Below, piece by piece: positions 1 to 13,581 of a stretch of DNA of 64,000 nucleotides. Under the pieces are notes generated by a model. That model had not been told where the DNA came from. It made no database searches and was given only the letters and a program-made list of their open reading frames with translations. Numbering within the stretch: the stretch's first letter is position 1; the number at the start of each line of letters is the position of its first letter. The translations under genes and the position numbers were made by a program. Origin of the DNA: Pholis gunnellus (lineage: Eukaryota; Chordata; Actinopteri; Perciformes; Pholidae). The stretch is from contig OU342816.1 of NCBI GenBank assembly GCA_910591455.2, forward strand, positions 17,407,138 through 17,471,137. Direction: 5' to 3'.

Positions 1-1673
1 CTGAAGGTGACACCTTAGTTTGTATCATCCTCTGAAATCAGCGCAGAGGTCGGCCAGAGGGACACGCTTTGTTGCACATGAAACTCACCGCTGGGAAGTG
101 ATCTATTACCCTTTATTCCAAAAATAATATTCTATATGTGTCTATGTAGCTCCCCTATACCTTATTAGAATATAAGGGGGCAGCTGTCCCATTGAAGCAT
201 TTTGAGCCCTTGTACCTTCCTGCACACACACAGTAAATGTAAATTAAAGTCTGTGAGGCTTCAGTGTTTTAAGGCTCTTATTCTTTCAACCATGATGTTC
301 ATCAGATCAGTTGCAAACTCTGGCAAGTACTTGAGTGTGACATTTGATGATGTAAGGTTTATGGTGATCATCACAGATCACTAAATGTCAGGGACTATCT
401 GGTCTGAGCTGATATATTCATCTCTGAAAGCGGGAGATGCACTCGCTTGATACACTGCCCCTGATTTCTGTCCTTGTCGAGAATGGAAAGCCAGTAAGGA
501 CCCATCAAAATGTGTGAGGGCTTTGAACAGGAAACCTGTTCTATAGGATAGTTATTGACCCGTATGGCATGTATCATGTTTTCTCAGTTGTGACTTACAA
601 ACCAAGAGCAATAGAGGAATAGGACTACGTATTATTGAGCAACGTCGCACAAATATTGGGCCAGATTCAGAGAAACCTGCCATTCACCGCACATCGGACG
701 TTCTGTGGCAAAGAGCAGATCCATTTTTAAAGCCCCGTTCATGCAGAATGCACATGGAACCCTTCATCCTGTGGGTTTGAAATACGTACACTTGATTTAG
801 ACTATTGTGCTTTTGAGTTGTTACCTCATCTTAACTTTAGTTTTCACATAATTACTTTTACATAGAACATTATTATCCTTCATTATTAAGCCTCATGTTT
901 GAATAGTTGCTTGGATGTTTTTTTGTTTTAGGAGAATCTTCTCTACTTCTTAACTGTGCAAGTTGCTTCAGTTTGCTCCATGATGAAAACATGAAGTACA
1001 ATTTTGAGGTATTTTACTGAAGTATTTCCCCTTGGTGTTACTTTATACGTTTACAGTCATTGTTACTGGTTAAGGTTCAGATTAAGAGTTACTATAAAAA
1101 GCACGATAAGCTTATAAAACACAATGCAATGTTTAAGTTTGGACCAGTGTATAACAACCTTTTTTTGCAGTTGTAAGCAGCGCGTTTGTTTGTTTGTTAG
1201 CCGTGATTTCCCCTCTGAACTTCTCAAATGGTTCCATGCTCAACGTGGTAAAATGTTCCATTGTATTTTTACTTTGGATACTTTACATATTGTTGCTAAT
1301 CATAGTAAACCAATACCACACTGTGAAAATACTACAAGTCAAGGCTTGTATTCAAATGTGTATAAGGTAAATGACGTGAATACTGCAACATAAACACAAG
1401 TTGTGCTTTTCAAGGTTCAAGTGATGTCAATTTCACTGACATCGTCGCATTGCAGTAAATCAGTCAGTATACTAAATAGATTAAATAGTGGAATGAGGAG
1501 ATTACGTATAGTTTTTGTTCATATCAATGAATCTTTGGATATTGGTGATAGTGATAGTAGAGGTCCTGGCCTGATTAGCTGTGTTCCATTTGACTTCTGG
1601 TAGGGAAGGACATATTTTGCTTGTCACCTATTTCTTTTCCAAAAGGGTCACCCTGTGCTCGTGCTTTTTACAG

Positions 1674-1837
1674 GAAGTCCTGGAGTGAGAAGAAGCACCT
1701 CAGCAAAGATCAAACCTTTTAGTGACCTTCCAGCACATCGGACAATCTCTCCACGCACCGGTGCACTAACCATCAAACCCCATGGGGCCTCCGTGAAGTA
1801 CAGAGTAATCAAGGTAAAATTGAGGGGGTGGCAGTAA
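1674..1837 (+). CDS. Putative 3'-terminal coding exon, unrecognised gene
   Basis: I do not recognise this protein. A polypyrimidine-rich stretch ending in CAG at 1671-1673 precedes a phase-1 open frame of about 54 codons rich in Arg, Ser, Lys and Pro (it contains GVRRSTSAKIKPFSDLP and ends YRVIKVKLRGWQ), with a TAA stop at 1835-1837 and an AATAAA at 2121-2126. An alternative reading is an internal exon, because AAG|GTAAAA at about 1813-1814 could be a donor. Two upstream segments splice in phase with it: 932-1008 (TTTTAG acceptor, GAG|GTATTT donor, frame with a CASC motif) and a 40-nt segment 1415-1454. That phase agreement gives some support, but it could be chance. The basic RRS-x-KP pattern faintly recalls CENP-C-type motifs but lacks their aromatic core, so I assign no function. 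Confidence 0.35.
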
Positions 1838-2120
1838 ACACCGGTTCAATTCCATGAAAAGAGAGGGAAAAATGTGTGTACTGTACGTGTGTGTGTGTTT
1901 GTTTGTGGTGAAAATACGCCACCTGCTGTGCCGACAGCTCACAGTGTCACTGCAATCAAACAACTGTAAGATTTACAGGTGGCAAAAAAACAAACAAAAC
2001 AATTCTGAAGCATGTATAGGCTATACTGTCCATTTCATACATTTCATACATTTTATATTTACATCAATTTCATACTAAAATGAGTTCCAGTGCTTCAGTG
2101 ATCTTCAGAGTGAAGTCCTT

Positions 2121-2126
2121 AATAAA
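2121..2126 (+). terminator. Candidate poly(A) signal AATAAA
   Basis: A consensus hexamer lies 284 nt after the stop of the putative terminal exon at 1674-1837. It would end a plus-strand transcript converging on the minus-strand nufip2 transcript. Isolated AATAAA hexamers are common in AT-rich DNA, so the support is its position only. Confidence 0.3.
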
Positions 2127-2145
2127 GTCTAGAGATTAAATATTA

Positions 2146-3860
2146 AACCATTTATGGCGTTTATATGATATTTATATTCATTTATTGAGAAATATCTACA
2201 TGTTACTGGTCAAAATTAAGTTTAAAACTTAATATATTGATTTGTGCTGCAATTTATTCATGAATACTACAGAACGGTCTTACAAACATATTTCTAACTT
2301 TTTACAAACAGCATTTGTGAGACCAGGTTAAATCGGAGTCAAGTTACAAATCATCTCTTCGTGAAATCAAAAGATGATCAAACCCGCATCTGTGTGGTTC
2401 TGCAGTGACTCAGTCAATGTGCACTCGTCCTTCGTCCACAAGGGGGCGACATTGTCCAACAATCAGCACCTCTGCTCATTGATGAGACAGCAGCGCTCCA
2501 AAGCCGGAACTCGAGGCCCAAAAATGCACAATGTGGTTATACACTAATGAAACATACTTATTATTATATTGCATTAAATAGATCCCGTGCTACCGTTCCT
2601 TTAAGTAATAATAAAGATGTATTTACAGCAAAAATGTACTGAAAGTATCATAAATTAAAAGTGTTGTAGAACAGCCCATTAAATAGTGGTATAAATATTA
2701 TTGATGTATTAATGTGCAAGTGGCATTTTATTGTTGTAGTCAGTGGAGGTGGTACCTTACTTTATATAGCATCAGTTCTTTCTCTAACAGCGCAAAAGCC
2801 TCAAAAGTCTTATAAAGACATGTGTGGCTTGATTGCATCCTGAAAAGCCTGCTTTCCTTAAACTAGTGCAAACTCACTCAGTTGGTGCACTTTCAGGCTT
2901 TTTGTTAATTCAAATGACACTAAAGGTCAAATAGACAGCATCTTAAAATAAGATAAGGCACATTATTACAGATTACTTAAAATTAAACTAACTTAATAGC
3001 ATTGAGAAATGGTCTTTTTTTATGATGATTTTTTGTATGTTTTGTATGAAAAATCTTAATAAGTAAAGTAATTGTTAAAAAGTACAATATCTGCCTCTGA
3101 AATGTCGAGGAGAGGTATAAAGTCAAATAAAATGTAAATAGTCCAGTATTTCTACTGAAGGGAATGAATAGTTAGTGCTTTAGCTGTGGCTCCATGTATC
3201 AGTTGACACGACAAAGGTCGGTCCTGCTAAACCTGGTCTTAATGCCTTTTCTTGTAGAAAGCCACCAGTTTAAGATTTTAAACTTGTGTGATAAAGATGA
3301 CTTGTCATGATAAACAAGCCAACACACACTAGTTTGTAATCGGTGAACAGAATGTGTCATCAGGCAGCAGAAATGCACAACAACACACAAAACACAGAAT
3401 TCTTCATGAAAATTTGACATTTTAATGGAAACTAAAATTGTGAACACTGGAAGTTTTTTTTTTTTTTTTTAATATATATATATATATCGACTCTATTACA
3501 TTGTTTGGAATTTGAGGGTTATTATCATGCTTTAAAAAAAAAAGAAAAAAAAAAAGAACATTGTAATGTGACACTTCTGTTAAATTCCAAACAAAAATGA
3601 AATAATCAGACTGCTCACTTAAAAACGGAAATGTCAACCTGTAAGACATTTGAGAAAGAAATGCTGTTGCCTCATATTTTAGGGGAGGGGGGAGATGTAA
3701 AAGTGATGAGGAGCAGACCAAAAAAAAAAAAAAACTGCATCAACAAGCACAACAGCCATTGGAGATGACACACAGAAACAAAACTAAAAGATTACTTGGC
3801 GAAACTCATCGCCTCTTTTCATAATTAAACCTTGTAAAGACACATGTTGCCCTTTTTTTT
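2146..3860. other. AT-rich intergenic stretch, no gene seen
   Basis: No plausible exon on either strand. The stretch holds poly-T and poly-A tracts (near 3456-3470, 3534-3555 and 3720-3735) and a short TA run near 3472-3487. The 3' end of the nufip2 transcript may reach into its right part. Confidence 0.5.
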
Positions 3861-5089
3861 TTTACTTTATTCATCATGTGTGGAATCATAAACACTGTAC
3901 CTCTCAGGTGTAAAACAAAAAAAAAGAAAAAAAGCCCCCGAAATTAAAAAACATTTCAACAAGAGGCAAAGACCGTTTACAGGAGGGACAGTTTTTAAAG
4001 TCGAGCACAAACACACCAAAGTCCAGCATTTCCCATTACAGACGATTGATTACTGGATGAAGAAGCAGCACTTTCGGTATTTGTTTTTATCTTTTGAAGA
4101 TTGCTTGTTCTCTCGCACCGTATAACAACACGCTCAAAGTGACATTCAGCTGCTACAGTAGTGACTTCTGTTCACTAAAAGCTCCTCCAAAGCCAGCGCG
4201 ATGTCAGGTCGCTGGTTATGACATCATCAACAACGTCCCCGGTGACGGTCTGTGCGCTCGCCATTCACCTGCTGAATATCTGAGTAGTGTACCTTTGGCG
4301 AAAGCAGATTTCAGAGTTGTTGAACCGTACGTTAATACCTCACAACATGATCCACATCACTACAAATACAAAAAAAATAGATATATTGAGAGGAACCCCG
4401 GGATGCAGTGTGTTTCCATGCTCCTCACTCCATCGCAACTATTTTGAAGAAATGAGTTAAAGTAGTTTGTAAAAAAAAAAAAAAAATTGGATGGAAAATA
4501 GTTCAAATATATTGACATTGGTGCTATAAGGTCTACATTAGCCTTTATCTTTAGTAACTAAATCATCTAAAACTCACGAAAAATGAGACCTCTTGATTTT
4601 CTGCATCATTTATTCCTTTTAGTCTCATCCTACTTGTGCATCTATGGATAAATTAGGTTATAAATCAAAAACAAAACCTTTTAAAAACACATGTTAAAAC
4701 ACTAATTTGTTAAATCAGTTCAAATCAAGTATGTGCTACTTCAGACATTAACTCAGACAATGGACTGGCATGAATATACAAGCGCTCATCATCCGTCCCA
4801 TTCAAACTGATTTTGGCTTCAGGTCACACAATTCTGAGCACAAGCCATGACAATTTCAAAAACCTACAAAACACATAAATTGCTCATTGCTTTCAGCTGC
4901 ATCCACGTTGCTTAAAAGACGAAATTAGGATTAGGTGTAAGAAAACTTAAACAACGTTGCAAATGTTACAAAAGAAAGAAAAGAAATGGCACAGATATAT
5001 GCTGGAAGCAGATTTCAAACAATCAAAATTGCTGTAAAAGTATATCTTTTTTTCACACAGGCACCTGTACATGAAACAACAACAACAAC

Positions 5090-5108
5090 GGGGGGGGGGG
5101 GGGGGGGG
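5090..5108 (+). repeat. Homopolymer G19
   Basis: Nineteen consecutive G on the plus strand, preceded by a short (CAA)n run. It reads as C19 in the nufip2 transcript and is complementary to the C20 tract about 195 bp away. Confidence 0.95.
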
Positions 5109-5302
5109 TTTGAAATATACGAGGAACTTGCATATAATAGGAAGAACTCGCTATGCACACAGCCACAAAACAACGAGGCCGAACTCGTCACTCACAACCT
5201 GGAAGCCTGCACCCTTGAGGTGATTGCACATCCTGAGGGGGCGGAGCTATAAACTCCACATGGTCAGGCTTTACCTTCTCTACACACCAACAGTCAGTTT
5301 CT

Positions 5303-5322
5303 CCCCCCCCCCCCCCCCCCCC
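5303..5322 (+). repeat. Homopolymer C20
   Basis: Twenty consecutive C on the plus strand. In the minus-strand nufip2 transcript it is G20, able to form a G-quadruplex or to pair with the C19 tract downstream in the transcript. Confidence 0.95.
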
Positions 5323-8300
5323 ATCCTTGATTAACCATCTACTCAGCTTCAAGAACCTGTTTTTGGTTTGCAGGCTACAACGCTAAATAACAGTTCTATC
5401 TTTATAAATGCATATTCAACATAGCCTTGTTGCTGTATTAAGTGCTTTGAAAAAAGAGGAGCCATGGGGTGGGAGGATGGGAGATTATCAGATTTCCCTG
5501 TAGAGGACCATCCTCTCAACAAGCAAAAAAATAAAAGGTTGTAAGACTACAGTAACGTCACATACTACTCATTTTGATCACCCTGTTTTACATGGAGAAG
5601 CCTATAGAAGCACCACTGTCCGCAGATGATGCTTTCAGCCTGAACTATTTGGCGTTTACCGTATGGGAACCTGATTATGTCACTTTTGTCTATGGATTAT
5701 GGCCAACAAGAAGAAATTAAATTGTCAGTTTTGTGTAACTTAATGCCAGATTTTTAAAAAAATAGCAACGTCAACAAGCACAGAAAAACACAAGTCTAAA
5801 TGCTAATAGCCCAAATCTCCTCCGATGCCCTCGCTTCCTCGTCCACCAGATGCAACACAACTGTTCGTATTCAGAGGGCAGCGTCCGTTGATACACTCGC
5901 CCGCCTTGCGCCGTACAATGGAAGCCAGAAAAACATTTTGAAATACCAGAGAGAAGACGTGGAAGTTAAAATGTCAAGACAAGTGGCTGCAGATACCACT
6001 CCTCCTCCCCCCCCCCTCTCTCTCTGCACACGAGCACAAGCTGCAGCGCTGCCCGATCAGGACACAGTGGAGAGAAATGTATGGCGAGCTCAGACCCAGA
6101 CTGTAGCTACCCAACCACAGTAACAAACCGAGGGGCGCTTCACTATGCACACGAGAGAGACGAACACCCATCAGAGATTGCAATATTACAGTCTAGTATA
6201 CACAGAAAACAGCCCATGGAGCAATGTGCTTTTTTTTTTTCTTCTTTTTTTTTTTTTTTTTAAAGGGGTAAATAAAAAACAGGAAAACGTACGTTTTTAG
6301 AACCCAAGATGACGACGACAGCACCTTGCATGCCATGACAAGTTTTCCTCAAAAGTATTTGGTGTTTGTTTTTCACATCATATGAGACTCTATATAATAG
6401 GACTCCAAGTCAACGCTTCCAATTTGAGAACATTACATGAGGAGGGGTCACTTGGCAAAAAATAAAATAAAAAAAATATTCAACATAGTCATGGCTTTAT
6501 CAACACTACCTGAGGTACATTTAATAATTCTGTATTTATCAACTTGTTTTTGTGGTTTTTTTCTTCTGAAGAGTAACAGCCCAGAGCCATTCTTTCAAGG
6601 AGGATTTCTTGTCAGTACATATAGATCTTTCTAGTAATTAAAAGATAAAAGCAATTAGTTTACATAAAGTGCTATTAATCCACACATTAACCAAATCATA
6701 ACTTGTCGAGAAACGAAACCTGGACAGTAACTTCGTTATGTTGAATAAACTGATGGTGATGAAAGCGATGTCACAGCTGGCCAGTTAGCGAACGTGGGCT
6801 CCCTAGACTTAATTAGATCTTTCAACGTGAGCTCATTAGCAAAATTGACTTAAGGATTTTGTGCAACAAACTGAGAAACGCATTTTAAACATTGTTTAAC
6901 AAACCCCACCAGCACCTTGGGTGATGATTTTGTAGCTCCATATAACCCATTTCACACGTTGCATGGATCACACGGTGTTATTGCACTCTGGTTTGCAAAT
7001 GTTAAACAGTAAAAACATAAAAGTACAACTCATCTTCACATTTCAACACGGTTTGACGGGGGACCTAGATTAGTATTGCAAGTATTGTTGTGTTGCTGTT
7101 ATCTTTGTATGGCGATGAACAGCGACCTCTGACTCGTTCATCTCCACCAGTAAACATGAAAAACAATGCCATAAAACGGACCAAATACTGAGTCAAACAA
7201 CAAAATAATCTTTTAAATCAGTCGTAAAATGCAACATGTTTCTGACAATAGGGTTTTAACAGTTTTTACATAGAAAAAAAAAAGAAAAGTAATGTGTATG
7301 GACATCCTGAATCTTGCTGCTGAACAAATAGCACAAAAGGCAGCAGACCTTATTGGTAGAAATGCCTCTCGCTCTGTTAATTCCTCAAGGACTCATATAA
7401 TAGAAGGTATATATATATATATATGAATGAATCTGAATTTAAGAATACTCTTCAGTGACATCATAATGATCTGCATGAAATGGATGAAAAGCTTTACGAT
7501 GAAACGATTTGGCCTTTAACGGACCCGGTTTTAAAACTCTTTAGCACACGTGTAATAAACATTGAAATGAAGGGGCGGAGCTTTCCTTCTAATTGGGCAC
7601 TTCTGTACCTGTGCTCTGGGATCATACTGCAGTGCAGATAACACTCACGTTAGGGCAGACTAAACGGTATAAAAAGAAAAAAGCAAGCGGTTCATTTCTG
7701 GGCTCTGATTTCCCCTACAAAAAAAAAAAACAACTTATGGATTTAAGACAAGGATCTCCCTTCCTGGATGGGGCCTCACCTATGAGCTTCCACTTAACTT
7801 ACAGTTTAACTCCAAAGAACTTGACCACAACTTCAAGGCATTCTTTGCAAAGTGTGCTCTCCTTTCTTCCACAATTAACTCAAGCTCGCACACGACCGTG
7901 TATGTATAACGTCTAACATATCTACAATGGACTCATTTGAATGCGTGAAGAAAGAAAAAGACTGAGGCGTCCCATAGTCAGACCGACGGCTGCCGCAGTT
8001 CAACAGGATAAAGGCTTAGGGAGGTGCAATCCATGACACCTTCCTTTGTTGAACTCCCGAACATCCTCCTTAAAAGAGCCATGAGACAAACAGCTATCAC
8101 AGCTCCAGAGTTGCATTTATCGTGTTGGAGAGGCACCGATCGCCTCCGCGTTACGTCCCTCCAGAGTGTCTGCGTGTTTGTCTGATGCCCCCCAAAGAAG
8201 TCTGTTAGTTCGCCGGAGGTTCCAAGGAAAATCTGTCATGCTAAACTATCAATGTTTTCACAGTTGTCTCTTTATCTGTCCAACAGGATTTATGATTCCC

Positions 8301-8360
8301 AAGGTAGATAATCGCAGCACATAGAAGAGAAGAGGGTGAGTACTGGAGACCATCTACCTC

Positions 8361-11300
8361 TCACTGATCAGGTCCATCCTTGGTCTCATCATAAACCACT
8401 ACTCTTTTTGGATCTACAGCAGAGGGGGAAGAAAGGAGGCAAAGGGTTGGATTAGTCAACACTGCATCAGTGTCACTGACGAACTGGAAAAGGGTTACTA
8501 AACTCCCAAAAGAACACAAGCGACAGATAATGATTACAATTAAAATGTTGCCCGTTTTGGGATATTTTGTGACAGTGATTTATAGCGAGGAGGTAGCTAA
8601 ACACGCTGTAGGACTTTTCTAATCCAGTTACCACTATTTATGGACTACACGTTAGTCAATAGGTGTACATGCACACCAACCACGTAAAAAAAACAAAAGC
8701 ATTACAATTACGTGACTGCCATAGGCACACAGGCTCCCTTACTTATACAAAGGTGGTATTGTGAGCAAGTAGAACTCCATTAACTGAAATAGGTCAATCT
8801 TTAGATTGAGCATGTACACAGCTTAGTCTACATCCTCCATGTTTTGATCTTGTGCCGCAAGAGCAGCATAGGCAACGCGGTTTCTTTAAGCAAAAGATAT
8901 TGTCGAAAAATGTCACAAGCAGCGAAAGTTCTAAAGCTCACTCTGAAAATGAATCGAAGTGATAAATAAAATCTAAGTCCTTTTGTTTTTCTAACATTAC
9001 ATCCCATTTGGATCAGAATCAGAACACCAAAGCCCATTCATGAAGAGAAGTAAGTTCAGGCGTTTCACAAATCATCTTGTGTTTCTCTTCTTCTTCACTT
9101 TTATATGTTCTCACATTTCTAGACCGAATTCGTGTTGACAAAACTGAAGCGCCTAAACATTAAAAAAAATAACAAAAATAAATGTAAAGAAGTGAGACCA
9201 ACAAGTTTAGTTTACCTTGTTTTTGCAAGTTGAAAATGAATTCCATTTCTGTTGAGGGAAAACAAAAGGCATATTATTATTAACTATACATGAATATATT
9301 CAGAAAATGCAATACTGATCTAAAACAAAATCTATAATACAAAGAAACATTTCTTATTATATTTTTTCGTACATGGATCATCAAATATCTTTAAACTCGA
9401 CAGCTAAAGATTTTTGTAAAACAAAAACGGCAGAGCCGACATTCCCGCACTGGACTCAAATTGCTTTTCAAGAGGGATCGACGGGAAAACTATGCAGCAC
9501 ATAATCCAGCGTTAAAAGTTTGTGATTTTATCTCCTCAATATCAGCCTCATTGTTTACCTTTCACTCTCCCACTGTGGAATAAGCGCCGTATTGTGTTAC
9601 TGCTAATCCACGCTGGACATGTGCTTCACATTAAAGGCATCCAGCTGCCAAAACACTGGGTGGCTTTTACTGCGAAGCAGTCGCAAAAGACGCAACGCAT
9701 TTGTCACAGAGGTTAGCGCTCATCATAATTGTTCATCAAAAGAATCTGTCAAATGAAGCGGCTAATATTTTTTTTGCAAGGCAATGATAGAACAAGTGGC
9801 AGCAGCCACAGTGAGCCGTTAGGTGTGGAGTTGCAGGCGACAGGCTGCGCCCCTCTAAATGCTCACAAAAGGTCACCAACTACTACTACTCGTGAGTGTA
9901 GCTACAATCGTTATTGACCGACTTCTTTACTTAAATTTAAATGGTTCTACAAGTTAATTTGATAAACAAAGTAGATAGTTAGTTACCTTTAGTGTGATAA
10001 GTGACAGCAGCTTTAATATCAAAGGAGCCCCAGCTACACCTCCTGCCAATGTCTTTAGAGTGGGCCGGTTGTTTTGAGGAGCCAAACGACACAGTGGTTA
10101 GCTGGCCCTGTGCTGGCTTAGCACCGTTGTCTTTACTGGAAGCCAACACAGCAGAACCGGCACCCTTGGCCTCAGCTTTCGCCTTTTCCTGGCCACGTGG
10201 CTGCAGCTTGATCTCCTCCTCACTCGGCGAACAAGCGTTGGACACATTGCAGGGGGCACAAGTCCTTTTCTCTGGGTCTTGAGCTAAAGTGCCAAGCTCG
10301 AAGAATGATGGGCCAACATCAAAGCAGGGCTGGGCGGCCTTGGCAGCAAGAGCCTGACACTCGCTTTGAGGTGTGACCACAGTGGTCTTGTCCTCCGCAG
10401 GCACCTTGCCACCTCCTCCTTCTGGGCCCAAGTTGGGCTCATTTATGAAGGAAAGCCCCCACTGATTCTGGAAGATATCCCCCAAGGCTTTCTGATTTGT
10501 CTGAGCCGCCGGTGGGTCGAGGTGACGAGCACTAGGGAGCACAGGTTGCATATTTAAAGGGTAAATTAAAAGAGTTTTTCTAAGCTCGTATCCTTCTCCA
10601 TCTACAGGACTGGTTGTGGAGCTACAGATACTTTCCAAAGGAGATGCTACATTCTCGCCACTTGGGAAAGACGGGGCTGGTGGAATACTACTAGCAGCAG
10701 GAGCAAAGAAGGTACCCACTGACGGGCAGCCGTTACCGGTTCCAGAAACAGGGCCATTAGTAAAGCTAGCTGAGGTGATAGTTTTCATAGCAGACATGGG
10801 GACCTGTGACAGTCTGACAGGAGGAGGCAGTGCCTCTCCTCCACCTTGAGCTACTTTGTTGAGGTTCTCTTTTACTTTACTTGCATAACTGATCTTGGGA
10901 ACAATTTTTGCACTGCTATTGTCCACAGGGAATACTGGCGGGGGCTTGAACAAAGTCCACGAGTCCTCTTTTGAATTTGAGGAAAGCTTGGCTTTGTGCC
11001 TTTCCTCAGTCTTTTTACCAAAGCCGCCAACTATTTTGCCATCAGAGTTCTTCCTCTGAGATTCACCCATCGAAGCGTCTGACACAACAGCCCGTCTAGC
11101 TGCTGACTGAGCGTCTACTTTATGGGCGGCTCTAAAGCCATCGAGTCTAGAAGTCACTCCCTTCTCAGTTGTCTCAAGATTAAAAGCCCCATGCTCTTGC
11201 TGCGTGTCTTTCTCCTTGTCTCTTATCACATTATCAGTGTTCCTGGCGTTGTTGCATCTGGCCTTGCGTTTCTTCGGAGTAGTATATCCACCTTCAGAGC

Positions 11301-13581
11301 CGCTGCCATCATTGTCCTTGCTAGAATAGCCATTTGTAATTAAGCCACAGTTTACGACGCCATTTTGAAGCAACACAGCGTCTTTCTTATCCATAGGTTG
11401 GCCCTCGTGATGATTCAAATCCAGAGCCTTTTCCTTGTCATGTTTAAGGTCCATATTCTTCTTATAGTCCAAGCCTTTGCCGCTGACTTTTGGAACAGTC
11501 GTGTACAGCTTTTGCGTGGATTTCTGCTTCACATTTGCATTACTTGTGTGTCTGTTACAATTGCTGTTGGGGGGATGCGACATGCCAACAGTATCAGACA
11601 GATGTGGATTCTTCTCCCCCTCCTCCTCACAGATGTTTACTTTTGCACTGCCTGAAAGGGGAAACAAAATCAGTCGTATGCATATGACCAGGCATAAAGT
11701 TTGAGTTTATACTGACATCATTCAACCAGTCTTTCCTGTCGTGTGTAGATGTACAAAAATGCATTTCATTTGACCTTTATCACAAAGTAGAAGTTATCAA
11801 GTGTTGGTAAAGTATTTGTAATGCAATTATGAGCAATATAGGACGCTAAAGTCACAAAACCTGGAAACCGATTAAGATGCTTTACCTACCATCATACTCA
11901 GACTTAATAATAATCCAAGTAAGAATTATCAGCATCATTCACATGCAGCATTAAAATGTTGTCTCTACTATCCACATAGATTTAAACTGGTGTGTCCTAC
12001 GCAAAGCACAAACGTGCACGATAAGTTAGATAACAACCCATTTATTGTGTTCACAGCTAACCTTTGTCTTTCCTGATAAATCATCACAGCAGTAAATGTT
12101 AGTAAGAAAGCTAGCAACATGTATCCCAAGCAGAGAGACGGATAGGATACGTTTATGGTGTTGCCTGAACATGTATCCCCTAACACATTCCACCATGTAT
12201 CAGACACAAGTCACAGACATGCATTAGCCTCACAACTGTCAACTGCATAATGGACTGCTACCCGTTAACTTTCTTGAATTGATCTGACATCAAAGACCAG
12301 TTGCAGCGAGATGTAAAAAGGACGGCTCACAGCAGCATATGTGACATACTTTTGGAGTGTCCGTGAACCACAAATAGGCCTGTATGCATTGCATAGGCAC
12401 GGCTGTGTCAACGTGGGCCTTTAAATGAACGCTGCTGCCCCTCATGTCCGCGGGCACAGCACACACAAGCTGCTGCATACAGCCGCGCTTCACTCATCAT
12501 ACATGCATGTTCTCGCTCATTTGCGCCGACATAACGTGTGCCGCGAGCAGACGTAAGGTCGATGGTTGCAGTCGGCGTCTGTTTAGCTGCAGCAACAGCA
12601 TCGTTGTCAACTGGTAACCGTGTTGTTGCGTGGCTTCACTTTGACCGGACAACATGCAACAGGCCTGTCACCAGACGGCTAACGTTAGCTAATGTCAACT
12701 AGCCATCCACTCGTTGGGACATTAGGACGCCAATAGTGGTTGATTGTGCCATGCGACCGCCGCTCAACATCAGCAACCCGCGTAAGCAAAAGACAACAGC
12801 GACATGCTAGAGTTGCACAGCACTGTGGTCATACAAACATTATTCACTCGCCCGGTAACTATTAGCTCGCAGTGATACTCTAACATGGCCGACAGGAAAT
12901 GGCAGCTCCGAACATTCCAGTGGAGCCGGCTCGCTTTCCTAAAGTGGACAGAAGCATGCTGAAATGAATGATAGAGATTTGACTGCTGTAGACAGCGAGT
13001 CGCCGTGCACACACGGCAGTTTAATGCGTTTTTAGAGCACGCGGTGACACAATGGGATTTTCTGAGATGATTTTAGTTGCATTTGCGAAATAAAAATGGG
13101 TGAAACCGGCGCACAAGGTCAATCCCCGATATGTCAAACCACCACCAGCGACAACTGTCACGCAACGTCAGCTAGCCAACTAGCTAGCTAACTTAACGGT
13201 TGGTTTCTGGTCCGACAGTGGCCAACTATCGGTTTAATCAGCACGCTACTCACCCGCTGTAACGTGCCTTAAACTACTCGGGGCAAAAGCATACAGTTTG
13301 AATTAATAGCTAACTCTCAGGCTAAGCTCTCAATCACGACGGAGTTAACACTAGTTAGCAAATGCTAGTCGGCTCGTTGACATTAGCTGACTAAGGCTAG
13401 CAAGCGTTAGCTCACTTTTCCGGATGGCCCAACCTGTTTTCTTCGTCTGCGCTTCCTGATGCTGGCGCTGGAAGTGGCTCTGATCATGTTTTAGACAAGT
13501 TGTATGTTGAGTAGAGTGTCTGTCCTCTCCGTGGTGGTGATATTGCCTTTCTTGTGCCCGATCTCTGGGCTGTTCCTCCAT
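8361..13581 (-). CDS. nufip2: Nuclear FMR1-interacting protein 2 (NUFIP2), 4 coding exons, 632 aa
   Basis: RNA-binding partner of the fragile X protein FMRP, found in the cytoplasm, stress granules and polysomes; in mammals it is also a Roquin cofactor (family knowledge). Coding exons in transcript order: 13581-13434, 11651-9987, 9248-9216 and 8413-8361; total 1899 nt, one open frame. Exon 1 starts MEEQPRDRAQ, is His/Gln-rich and ends KKTG, as in mammals, although the long mammalian poly-His tract is much reduced. Family blocks visible are SEGGYTTPKKRKAR (about residue 168-181), EDSWTLFKPPPVFPVDNSSA (about 278-297), ASKVKENLN, GDIFQNQWGLSFINEPN and the C-terminal WGSFD. The last two small exons give NLQKQ and DPKRVVVYDE, ending GPDQ, and join only through a 33-nt microexon. 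Human is 695 aa; the difference lies mostly in low-complexity parts. The start ATG is chosen because it matches the family N-terminus. Identification is very secure. Confidence 0.97.
11652..13433 (-). other. nufip2: nufip2 intron 1, no other feature seen
   Basis: The donor is AACAG|GTTGGG and the acceptor TTTCAG|GCAGTG, joining codon 50 (G|GC). No second gene is visible. The short open frames here on both strands have no splice or homology support. Confidence 0.8.

Larger units (their letters stand above)
3866..8360 (-). other. nufip2: Long nufip2 3' untranslated region (extent uncertain)
   Basis: Following the nufip2 stop codon on the minus strand, about 4.5 kb contains no recognisable exon on either strand. 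A minus-strand AATAAA at 3866-3871 is one candidate end and another lies at 4609-4614. Mammalian NUFIP2 is known for a 3'UTR of several kb, so a long UTR is expected by family. Inside are a G19 tract (5090-5108), a C20 tract (5303-5322), (TA)n near 7409-7424 and several A/T tracts. The exact cleavage site cannot be fixed from sequence alone. Confidence 0.5.

Noticed and set aside
10001..11704. Several plus-strand open frames over nufip2 exon 2
   Set aside because: Antisense shadows of a long conserved coding exon.
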